In this document: in pieces, positions 19,662 through 27,210 of the stretch | How positions within the stretch are numbered: position 1 is the stretch's first letter | Layout of the letters: each line of letters starts with the position of its first letter | NCBI RefSeq assembly: GCF_041915215.1 | Contig: NZ_JAYSBV010000019.1 | DNA from: Zoogloea sp021286885 | GTDB taxonomy: Bacteria; Pseudomonadota; Gammaproteobacteria; Burkholderiales; Rhodocyclaceae | Length of the DNA: 64,000 nucleotides | Reading direction: 5' to 3' (one strand) | The notes under the pieces: model-generated | The model's input: the letters and a program-made list of their open reading frames with translations, nothing else | Databases searched by the model: none | What the model was told of the DNA's origin: nothing | Made by a program: the position numbers and the translations under genes

Positions 19662-20669
19662 ATGAGCACCATGAATAATCCTGCCCAAATCCCCCTGCGG
19701 GACGCTGCCGACCAGGCCCTGGTCGATGGCGTCCTGCGGCAGCAGCTGCGGCCCCTCGCCAAGACCATCACCCTGATCGAGTCCCAGCGGGAAGACCACA
19801 AGCTGCGCGCCCGCAGCGTGCTGGAGGGGCTGCTGCCCCACACCGGCAAGTCCATGCGGGTGGGCATCTCCGGCGTACCGGGGGTGGGCAAGTCCACCTT
19901 CATTGAAGCCCTTGGGCTCTACCTGATCGAGCAGGGCTGCAAGGTGGCCGTGCTGGCGGTGGACCCGTCTTCCAGCGTGACCGGCGGCTCCATTCTGGGC
20001 GACAAGACCCGGATGGAACTCCTGTCCCAGAACACCCGCGCCTTCATTCGCCCCAGCCCTGCGGCGGGGAGTCTGGGCGGGGTGGCCGAGAAGACCCGGG
20101 AAGCCATGCTGGTGTGCGAGGCCGCCGGCTTTGACGTGATCATCATCGAGACGGTGGGGGTCGGCCAGTCCGAAACCGCCGTCGCAGGCATGGCTGACAT
20201 CTTCTGCCTGCTCCAGCTGCCCAACGCCGGGGACGATCTCCAGGCCATCAAAAAAGGCATCATGGAGCTGGCGGATCTGATCGTCATCAACAAGGCCGAC
20301 ATCGACCCCCGGGCCGCTGGCATGGCCCGCGCCCAAATCAGAACGGCGCTGGGCATGCTGCGCCACGTATCCCCCAACTGGGTTCCGCCGGTGCTGACCC
20401 TTTCTGCCCTCCAAAAGCAGGGCATTGCGGAGTTCTGGGACACCATCCTGAACTACCGCCGCACCATGCAGGCCAGCGGCGAATTCGACGCCCGCCGGCG
20501 CAATCAGGCCAAGGCCTGGATGTGGGAACTCATCGACCAGGGTCTGCGAGCCCGTTTCGCAGGCCATCCCCAGGTCAAACAGGCGCTGCCCGATTTGCAG
20601 GCAGCCGTGGAAGGCGGCCAGACCACGCCTTCGGCGGCGGCGGCGCGGCTCCTTGGCTACCTGGGCTAA
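19662..20669 (+). CDS. meaB: Methylmalonyl-CoA mutase-associated G-protein chaperone MeaB
   Basis: 335 residues, a SIMIBI-class GTPase of the MeaB/ArgK family. The P-loop GVPGVGKST is at residues 71-79, the switch region holds DPSSSVTGGSILGDKTRM, and NKAD gives guanine specificity. MeaB binds the mutase, gates adenosylcobalamin loading and removes inactivated cofactor; the E. coli homologue was once named ArgK. The ATG at 19662 is used instead of a TTG three bases earlier; another ATG is at 19671. No clear ribosome site is visible, because a stem-loop occupies the region just upstream, so translation may be weak or coupled. Confidence 0.95.
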   Translation: MSTMNNPAQIPLRDAADQALVDGVLRQQLRPLAKTITLIESQREDHKLRARSVLEGLLPHTGKSMRVGISGVPGVGKSTFIEALGLYLIEQGCKVAVLAVDPSSSVTGGSILGDKTRMELLSQNTRAFIRPSPAAGSLGGVAEKTREAMLVCEAAGFDVIIIETVGVGQSETAVAGMADIFCLLQLPNAGDDLQAIKKGIMELADLIVINKADIDPRAAGMARAQIRTALGMLRHVSPNWVPPVLTLSALQKQGIAEFWDTILNYRRTMQASGEFDARRRNQAKAWMWELIDQGLRARFAGHPQVKQALPDLQAAVEGGQTTPSAAAARLLGYLG

Positions 20670-20699
20670 ACAATTTCAGATTTTTACTGGAGGCTGTAA

Positions 20700-22235
20700 A
20701 TGCACGACATCATCCACCAGCTGGAGAAGAAGCGCGAAGCGGCCCGCCTTGGTGGCGGCCAGAAGCGTATCGACAGCCAGCACAAGAAGGGCAAGCTGAC
20801 GGCCCGTGAACGTATCGAGCTGCTGCTCGACCCGGATTCCTTCGAGGAATGGGATATGTTCAAGGAGCACCGCTGCGTCGACTTCGGCATGAACGAAGCC
20901 GAAAAGACCCCGGGGGATGGCGTCGTGGTGGGCTACGGCACCATCAATGGCCGTCTGGTGTTTGTGTTCTCCCAGGATTTCACCGTGTTTGGTGGCTCCC
21001 TGTCCGAAACCCACGCAGAAAAGATCTGCAAGGTGATGGACCACGCCATGAAGGTCGGCGCTCCGGTGATCGGCCTCAACGATTCGGGCGGCGCCCGGAT
21101 TCAGGAAGGTGTGGCCTCCCTGGGCGGTTACGCCGACGTGTTCCAGCGCAACGTGATGGCCTCCGGTGTCGTCCCCCAGATCTCCATGATCATGGGCCCC
21201 TGCGCAGGCGGTGCGGTGTACTCCCCCTCCATGACCGACTTCATCTTCATGGTGAAGGATTCCTCCTACATGTTCGTGACCGGCCCCGAAGTCGTAAAGA
21301 CCGTGACCCACGAAGATGTGACCGCCGAAGAACTGGGCGGCGCCGTGACCCACACCAGCAAGTCCGGTGTGGCGGATCTGGCCTTCGAAAATGACGTCGA
21401 AGCCCTCTCCATGCTGCGTCGTTTCATGAACTTCCTGCCCGCCAACAACCGCGAGCAGCCCCCGGTGCAGCCCACCAACGACCCCGCTGGTCGTCTGGAC
21501 TTCTCCCTGGATACCCTGGTTCCGGACAACGCCAACAAGCCTTACGACATGAAGGAACTGATCGTCAAGGTGGTGGACGACAGCGATTTCTTCGAGCTGC
21601 AACCGGACTACGCCAAGAACATCATCATCGGCTTTGGCCGGATTGATGGCGCCCCGGTGGGCATCGTGGCCAACCAGCCCCTGGTGCTGGCCGGCTGTCT
21701 GGACATCAAGTCCTCCATCAAGGCGGCCCGCTTCGTGCGCTTCTGCGACGCCTTCAACATCCCGGTCGTCACCTTTGTGGACGTGCCCGGCTTCATGCCC
21801 GGCACCACCCAGGAATACGGCGGCATCATCAAGCACGGTGCCAAGCTGCTCTACGCCTACGCCGAGTGCACCGTGCCCAAGGTCACCGTGATCACCCGTA
21901 AGGCCTACGGCGGCGCTTATGACGTGATGTCTTCCAAGCACCTGCGTGGCGACGTGAACCTGGCCTGGCCCTCTGCCGAAATCGCGGTGATGGGCCCCAA
22001 GGGCGCGGTGGAAATCATCTTCCGCGAAGAAAAGAACGACCCGGCCAAGCTGGCCGAGCGCGAAGCCGAATACAAGGCCAAGTTTGCCAACCCCTTCGTG
22101 GCCGGCGCCCGGGGCTTCATTGACGACGTGATCATGCCCCACGCCACCCGCAAGCGGATTGCCCGTTCCCTGGCCATGCTCAAGGACAAGCAGCTCGACA
22201 ACCCGTGGCGCAAGCACGGCAACATTCCGCTGTGA
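20700..22235 (+). CDS. pccB: Propionyl-CoA carboxylase beta subunit (carboxyltransferase)
   Basis: 511 residues, the full length for an acyl-CoA carboxylase beta chain. Both crotonase-like halves are present: GLNDSGGARIQEGVASLGGYADVF in the N-half (here noted at residues 122-145) and DVPGFMPGTTQEYGGIIKHGAKLL-like sequence near residues 360-385, with the oxyanion glycines GPCAGGAVYSP and KAYGGAYDVM. It moves carboxyl from carboxybiotin to propionyl-CoA, giving (S)-methylmalonyl-CoA. A GGAGG ribosome site at 20691 fixes the start. It is followed after 20 bases by pccA. Confidence 0.96.
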   Translation: MHDIIHQLEKKREAARLGGGQKRIDSQHKKGKLTARERIELLLDPDSFEEWDMFKEHRCVDFGMNEAEKTPGDGVVVGYGTINGRLVFVFSQDFTVFGGSLSETHAEKICKVMDHAMKVGAPVIGLNDSGGARIQEGVASLGGYADVFQRNVMASGVVPQISMIMGPCAGGAVYSPSMTDFIFMVKDSSYMFVTGPEVVKTVTHEDVTAEELGGAVTHTSKSGVADLAFENDVEALSMLRRFMNFLPANNREQPPVQPTNDPAGRLDFSLDTLVPDNANKPYDMKELIVKVVDDSDFFELQPDYAKNIIIGFGRIDGAPVGIVANQPLVLAGCLDIKSSIKAARFVRFCDAFNIPVVTFVDVPGFMPGTTQEYGGIIKHGAKLLYAYAECTVPKVTVITRKAYGGAYDVMSSKHLRGDVNLAWPSAEIAVMGPKGAVEIIFREEKNDPAKLAEREAEYKAKFANPFVAGARGFIDDVIMPHATRKRIARSLAMLKDKQLDNPWRKHGNIPL

Positions 22236-22255
22236 TCGCCGAGGACGCCCAGAAC

Positions 22256-24268
22256 ATGTTTACCAAGATCCTGATTGCCAACCGCGGCGAAATCGCCTGC
22301 CGCGTCATCAAGACTGCCCGCAAGATGGGCATCGCCACTGTCGCCGTCTACTCCGAGGCCGACAAGGATGCGCTGTTTGTGGACCTGGCTGATGAAGCCG
22401 TCTGCATCGGCCCGGCGGCCTCCAAAGAGTCCTACCTGGTCGCCGACAAGATCATCGCTGCCTGCAAGCAGACCGGCGCTCAAGCGGTGCACCCGGGCTA
22501 CGGCTTCCTGTCCGAAAACGCTGAATTCTCCCGCCGTCTGGAAGAAGAAGGCATCAAGTTCATCGGCCCGAAGCACTACTCCATCGCCAAGATGGGGGAC
22601 AAGATCGAGTCCAAGAAGCTGGCCATCGAAGCCCGGGTGAACACCATCCCCGGCTACAACGATGCCATCGCCGGCCCCGCCGAAGCGGTCGAAATCGCCA
22701 AGAAGATCGGTTACCCGGTCATGATCAAGGCCTCCGCCGGTGGCGGTGGCAAGGGTCTGCGGGTGGCTTACAACGACGCCGAAGCCTTCGAAGGCTTCTC
22801 CTCCTGCGTCAATGAAGCCCGCAACTCCTTCGGTGACGACCGGGTCTTCATCGAAAAGTACGTGCTTGAGCCGCGCCACATCGAAATCCAGGTGCTGGGC
22901 GACTCCCACGGCAACTATGTGTACCTGAACGAGCGTGACTGCTCCATCCAGCGCCGCCACCAGAAGGTGATCGAAGAGGCACCGAGCCCCTTCGTTGATC
23001 CCGAGATGCGCAAGGCCATGGGTGAGCAGGCCGTGGCCCTGGCCCGCGCCGTGAACTACGAATCCGCCGGTACCGTCGAATTCGTGGTGTCCGGGGCGAC
23101 CAAGGAGTTCTACTTCCTGGAAATGAACACCCGCCTCCAGGTGGAACACCCGGTCACCGAGCTGATCACCGGCCTCGACCTGGTCGAGCAGATGATCCGC
23201 GTCGCCTACGGCGAAAAGCTGCCCCTCTCCCAGGCGGATGTGCAGATCAACGGCTGGTCCATGGAATGCCGGATCAACGCGGAAGACCCCTTCCGTGGCT
23301 TCCTGCCCTCCACTGGCCGTCTGGTGAAGTTCCTGCCCCCCGCCGAAGTGACCGACGCCCAGGGCACCACCCGGGTCGATACCGGGGTGTACGACGGCGG
23401 CGAAATCTCCATGTTCTACGACTCGATGATCGCCAAGCTCATCGTGCACGCCAAGGACCGTAGCACCGCCATCGAGCGCATGCGTGACGCCCTCAACGCC
23501 TTCGTGATCCGTGGCATCTCGTCGAACATCCCCTTCCAGGCCGCGCTGATGCAGCACCCGGTCTTCCATTCGGGCATCTTCGACACCGGCTTCATTCCCA
23601 AGCACTACCCGACCGGGTTCGATGCCTCCATGGTGCCCCACGATGATCCGGCCCTGCTGGTTTCGGTGGCTGCCTACGTGTATCGCGCCTACACCGACCG
23701 CGCCGCTTCCGTGAGCGGCCAGATGCCCGGCCACGAGCGTCTGGTGGGCGATGAATGGATGGTGATCCGCCTCAACAAGGAAGGCAACGAGCACCACCCG
23801 GTGGTGGCCCGTCCCATCGAAGGCGGTTACCACGTCGAATACGCGGGCAAGAGCTACGAGATCAAGTCCGGCTGGAAGCTGGGCGAATCCCTGTTCAACG
23901 GCACCGTCAATGGCGAGCCCTTCACCCTCCAGGTGGAGCGCCACAAGACCAAGTACAGCCTGTTCCACTGGGGCACCCGCGCCGACTTCATGGTGATGAG
24001 CGCCCGTGCTGCCGAACTGCTGGCCCTGATGCCCGAAAAGCTGCCGCCCGATCTGTCCAAGTACCTGCTCTCCCCCATGCCCGGCCTGCTGCGCGAAGTG
24101 TCGGTGCAGGTGGGTCAGGAAGTGAAGGCCGGCGAAAAGCTCGCCATCATCGAAGCCATGAAGATGGAAAACATCCTCAAGGCCGAGCAGGATTGCAAGG
24201 TCAAGAAGATCACCGCCACGGCTGGCAGCAGCCTGTCGGTGGACGAAGTCATCATCGAGTTCGAATGA
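22256..24268 (+). CDS. pccA: Propionyl-CoA carboxylase alpha subunit (biotin carboxylase + BCCP)
   Basis: 670 residues. It begins MFTKILIANRGEIACRVI, the usual biotin-carboxylase start, with the ATP-grasp glycine loop ASAGGGGKG near residues 158-166 and EMNTRLQVEHPVTE in the active site. A middle BT domain links to a C-terminal biotinyl domain with EAMKMEN, where K636 carries biotin. It uses ATP and bicarbonate to charge biotin for PccB. The ATG at 22256 is preceded by GAGGA; the in-frame reading from 22205 would overlap pccB and is rejected. The gene ends the operon; a terminator is at 24421. Confidence 0.96.
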   Translation: MFTKILIANRGEIACRVIKTARKMGIATVAVYSEADKDALFVDLADEAVCIGPAASKESYLVADKIIAACKQTGAQAVHPGYGFLSENAEFSRRLEEEGIKFIGPKHYSIAKMGDKIESKKLAIEARVNTIPGYNDAIAGPAEAVEIAKKIGYPVMIKASAGGGGKGLRVAYNDAEAFEGFSSCVNEARNSFGDDRVFIEKYVLEPRHIEIQVLGDSHGNYVYLNERDCSIQRRHQKVIEEAPSPFVDPEMRKAMGEQAVALARAVNYESAGTVEFVVSGATKEFYFLEMNTRLQVEHPVTELITGLDLVEQMIRVAYGEKLPLSQADVQINGWSMECRINAEDPFRGFLPSTGRLVKFLPPAEVTDAQGTTRVDTGVYDGGEISMFYDSMIAKLIVHAKDRSTAIERMRDALNAFVIRGISSNIPFQAALMQHPVFHSGIFDTGFIPKHYPTGFDASMVPHDDPALLVSVAAYVYRAYTDRAASVSGQMPGHERLVGDEWMVIRLNKEGNEHHPVVARPIEGGYHVEYAGKSYEIKSGWKLGESLFNGTVNGEPFTLQVERHKTKYSLFHWGTRADFMVMSARAAELLALMPEKLPPDLSKYLLSPMPGLLREVSVQVGQEVKAGEKLAIIEAMKMENILKAEQDCKVKKITATAGSSLSVDEVIIEFE

Positions 24269-24386
24269 TCTTCTGCTTTTGAGTTTTACCTGTGCCTTGG
24301 CTACCACCTGGACAAGGCATTAGGGCCCGGGGCGCGCTGCTCCCGCAGCACCCGGCGCCTGACAGTTTCGTTCGATGGGGAGGGAG

Positions 24387-24406
24387 ACCTGGCTTGCGGG
24401 CCAGGT
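24387..24406 (+). promoter_or_regulatory. Small stem-loop in the pccA 3' region
   Basis: ACCTGGC and GCCAGGT pair around TTGCGG, 15 bases before the terminator at 24421. It probably adds to 3' end structure of the operon transcript. Confidence 0.4.
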
Positions 24407-24420
24407 TCCTGTCGAGGGAC

Positions 24421-24451
24421 GGGGTCGCCCTGTGGGCGGCCCCTTTTTTTT
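24421..24451 (+). terminator. Rho-independent terminator of the mutase-Pcc operon
   Basis: GGGGTCGCCC and GGGCGGCCCC pair (one T-G) around TGT and are followed by eight T. On the other strand no T-run follows, so it serves the plus strand only. Confidence 0.93.
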
Positions 24452-24458
24452 GCTGCGC

Positions 24459-25241
24459 TCAGAAGAGACTGTTTGCAGAAGAGGCCGCTGAATTGCCGGC
24501 TTCAGTTTTGTGTTTGCGCCGTGCCCGTGCCAGGGCAGGCAAACCCAGGGCCAGCAGTGCCAACATTCCGGGTTCGGGAACGCGCTGGCTGCCAATCGCC
24601 TCCACCGACACATTGTCGATAAAAATGAAGCCATCCAGGCTGGTGAAGCGCAGGGTGCTTTGGGCGCGGTCGGCAGTGAACACCTCGGTATGCTTGACCC
24701 AGTCAAAGGGGGCATCAAGCAAGGTGTAGCCCGAGGGGGCCGGGCCACCGCCCGTCACGGGGGCGCTCAGGACATAACCATCACCTTTCACTGTGACCAA
24801 GCTGGGGCGCGTTGCCTGACCGCTATACCCATTGGTCCAGATTGCACCAAAGGCGCTCCAGTAAGTCAGCATGTAGGTCGTGCCCGCCGTGGTGGCAAAG
24901 CTTTGCTCCCACCATTCATTTGGGTGGAAGCCGATGAAATAGTGTCCATCCTGAGCGTTGTACAAGGTGACTCCCTGGTAAGGGGTATCCACCATATATT
25001 CTGAGATGTTACCCATTTCCCGTACCCAGCCGGTGGGGGTGGAGCCATTCACGTCATCCAGGCGAGGGTAGCCGTTACGGTCGATGAAGTAATTATTCTG
25101 TTCAAAGCTGCCATTGGTGATCAGATTAGCCTGTGCTTCCAGGCTGCTACCCAGGAGGGCGCCCATCAGGCCCAAGCCCAGGGCCAGGTGGTGCAGAGGA
25201 CGTGAGGCGGCTTGGATGGCAGTAATGAAAGAGGTACGCAT
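24459..25241 (-). CDS. PEP-CTERM sorting domain protein
   Basis: 260 residues. An N-terminal signal peptide (about residues 1-39, ending near AQA) precedes an exported domain starting LITNGSFE, a beta-sandwich carbohydrate-binding-like type rich in aromatic residues. Near the C-terminus comes the sorting signal VPEPGMLALLALGLPALA followed by RARRK: the motif, a membrane helix and a basic cluster. Exosortase cuts such proteins and passes them to the envelope or extracellular matrix in polysaccharide-producing Gram-negatives. About 16 residues follow the basic cluster, longer than usual. AAGGAG precedes the start. Exosortase genes are not in the window. The ligand is unknown. Confidence 0.92.
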   Translation of the reverse strand: MRTSFITAIQAASRPLHHLALGLGLMGALLGSSLEAQANLITNGSFEQNNYFIDRNGYPRLDDVNGSTPTGWVREMGNISEYMVDTPYQGVTLYNAQDGHYFIGFHPNEWWEQSFATTAGTTYMLTYWSAFGAIWTNGYSGQATRPSLVTVKGDGYVLSAPVTGGGPAPSGYTLLDAPFDWVKHTEVFTADRAQSTLRFTSLDGFIFIDNVSVEAIGSQRVPEPGMLALLALGLPALARARRKHKTEAGNSAASSANSLF

Positions 25242-25296
25242 TTCGGTTGCTCCTTGTGTGGCGAAGATGTAAATGAGTGCGGAAGTTTTTATGCAT

Positions 25297-25309
25297 TGGC
25301 GTTACGCCA
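25297..25309. promoter_or_regulatory. Palindrome upstream of the PEP-CTERM gene
   Basis: TGGCGT-T-ACGCCA is a perfect dyad with a single central base, 56 bases before the PEP-CTERM start. It sits in AT-rich DNA (25250-25390) that probably holds the promoter; it may be an operator. Confidence 0.4.
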
Positions 25310-25395
25310 TAAACATAATTAGATCGCGTTTACAAATTTTTACACAATTCCGAAATGGATAATTTTTCATTATTTAACAATGACTTATTGGCAAT

Positions 25396-25830
25396 TTGTG
25401 GGCCGTGGTGTCTCTGTGTGCTTTGAAGGTTGGCGCCACATTTCCCGCCCTGGTGGCCCGGTTTGGGGGTTTTGAAGACTGGATCATCCAGCGGCTTGGC
25501 CCTGTTCAGGGGCGTACGGTTCGGGTGATCGACCCGCGCAGTGATGCGCTGCCCGACCCGGCCAGCCTGGCGGGCGTGGTCATCACGGGGTCTCACGCCA
25601 TGGTGAGCGACCGGGCACCTTGGAGCGAAGCCTGTGCCGCCTGGCTGGCGGCTGCGGTGCTGGGGATCTGCGACGGCCATCAGCTGCTGGCCCATGCCCT
25701 GGGTGGGGCGGTGGGCTAGCACCCGGACGGGCTGGAAATTGGGACGGTGGGGGTGGAAACCACCCCGAGGCAGAGGGGGGCTACGGAGGTTTGGGGCGGG
25801 AGTCTGAAGCTGTCTGAACTTGAAGCTTAA
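25396..25830 (+). pseudogene. Decayed class I glutamine amidotransferase
   Basis: The reading frame resembles GuaA-like stand-alone glutamine amidotransferases: FPALVARFGGFEDWI, VVITGSHAMVSDRAPWS and the nucleophile elbow GICDGHQLLAHALGG, where the usual residue after Cys is Tyr. An amber TAG at 25717-25719 interrupts the frame exactly where family members continue with a tyrosine before HPDG; after it the frame still reads HPDGLEIGTVGVETT and then ends at 25830. Total length is 144 codons against roughly 230-240 for intact members, there is a gap of several residues before the elbow, and no ATG start is visible. The gene is therefore broken by a stop and by missing 3' sequence. Confidence 0.8.
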
Positions 25831-25857
25831 GGCCGGGGCCCGCGTGTGCCCCCGGCC
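25831..25857 (-). terminator. Terminator-like hairpin after yegD
   Basis: GGCCGGGG and CCCCGGCC pair perfectly around an 11-base loop, directly after the stop of the minus-strand Hsp70 gene. Only a short TTAAG follows on the minus strand, so termination strength is uncertain. Confidence 0.45.
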
Positions 25858-25860
25858 ACC

Positions 25861-27126
25861 TCACCCGTAGCGCCGCCCGGCTTCCACCGCCAGCCCGGCG
25901 CCGATGCTGCCGAACAGGTCGCCTTCCACGCAGCGGGCTTGGGGGAGTTCGGCGGCGATGCGGGCGCGCAGTTGGGGGACGCCGCTGGCGCCGCCGGTGA
26001 AGTAGAGGGTGTCCACCGCCGAGCGGGGCACGCCGGCCTGGGTGAGGAGTTCGCTGACGGTGGCGGCCACCCTATCCACCAGGCTGAGGGTGGCGCGGGT
26101 GAAGTCGTCTTGGGTGATGGGGTGTTCCAGCCCGGCCTCCAGCCGATCCAGCTCCAGTTGGGTACAGGGCTCGGTGGATAGGGCGATCTTGGCGTTTTCG
26201 ATCTGGAGGGCGAGCCAGTGGCCTTCGCGCTGGCCGATCAGGCGGCCCAGGCGATCCAGTTCCTGGCGGGCGGTGGCGTCCCGGTAGATGTTCTGGTAGT
26301 CGGCAAAGGCCTGGCGGGTATAGGCGAAGTTGATGGTGTGCCAGGTGGCGAGCTGGAAGAACAGGCTGTTGGGGATCTCGGCGCCGCTTTTCATGGCGCT
26401 CCGGTAGCCCAGCAGGGGCATCACGCATTCCAGGCTCAGGGCCCGGTCGAAGTCGGTGCCGCCCACGTGCAGGCCGGCGTTGCCGAGCAGGTCGTCCTGG
26501 CGCTCCAGGTGGCGGGCTCGTTCGGGGGAGAGGCGCACCAGCGAGAAGTCGGCGGTGCCGCCGCCGATGTCGGCAATCAGCACCAGCTCTTCCCGATCCA
26601 GCCCGGCTTCGTAGTGGAGCGCCGCACCGATGGGCTCGAACTGGAAGCTGATCTCCTTGAAGCCCACCATCCGGGCGATTTCTTCCAGGGTGTCCTGGGC
26701 CTTGCGGTCGGCCTCGGGGTTCTCGTCTACAAAAAACACCGGGCGGCCAAATACGGCGGCCTCAAAGCTGCGCCCGGCCTGGCTTTCGGCCCGGGTCTTG
26801 AGTTCGCCGATGAAGCTCGCCAGCAGTTGCTTGAAGGGCAGGGCGCGGCCCGCCACTTCGGTGCTGCCTTCCATCAGCTTGCTGCCCAAGAGGCTCTTGA
26901 TGGCGCGCATCAGGCGCCCTTCGTAGCCTTCCAGGTAGTTGGCGAGGGCGTCCCGGCCATAGTGGGTGCTCTCTTCGTCGGCATTGAAGAAAATGGCCGA
27001 GGGCAGGGTGGGCTTGCCGTCTTCCAGGGTCAGCAGGGTGGGGGCGCCGGGGCGCAGCCAGCCTACCGTGGAGTTGGAGGTGCCGAAGTCGATGCCGCAG
27101 GCGCGGGCCGGGGAAGGGGTGCTCAT
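25861..27126 (-). CDS. yegD: YegD-like Hsp70-family protein
   Basis: 421 residues made only of the actin-like ATPase half of Hsp70, with no substrate-binding domain. ATP-binding motifs are CGIDFGTSNSTVGW at residues 10-23, IADIGGGTADFSLV in the middle and LYFTGGASGVPQL near the C-terminus. E. coli YegD (450 residues) is the nearest named relative; its cellular client is unknown. A Pro/Ser-rich start is short. The gene stands alone between the amidotransferase pseudogene and the arginase fusion. Function beyond ATP-dependent chaperone-like activity should not be assumed. Confidence 0.9.
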   Translation of the reverse strand: MSTPSPARACGIDFGTSNSTVGWLRPGAPTLLTLEDGKPTLPSAIFFNADEESTHYGRDALANYLEGYEGRLMRAIKSLLGSKLMEGSTEVAGRALPFKQLLASFIGELKTRAESQAGRSFEAAVFGRPVFFVDENPEADRKAQDTLEEIARMVGFKEISFQFEPIGAALHYEAGLDREELVLIADIGGGTADFSLVRLSPERARHLERQDDLLGNAGLHVGGTDFDRALSLECVMPLLGYRSAMKSGAEIPNSLFFQLATWHTINFAYTRQAFADYQNIYRDATARQELDRLGRLIGQREGHWLALQIENAKIALSTEPCTQLELDRLEAGLEHPITQDDFTRATLSLVDRVAATVSELLTQAGVPRSAVDTLYFTGGASGVPQLRARIAAELPQARCVEGDLFGSIGAGLAVEAGRRYG

Positions 27127-27210
27127 GCCGGGTGCAAAAGGGTGGGGGCGGGGGGACGAATGCTACAGTCCCCCGGCCCGCGCCGGAAGCGCCTTGAGGC
27201 CTGATCGGGC

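Noticed and set aside
25250..25395. Sigma-54 promoter for the PEP-CTERM gene
   Set aside because: GG and GC near the dyad are 12 bases apart instead of 10, so the -24/-12 pattern does not fit.
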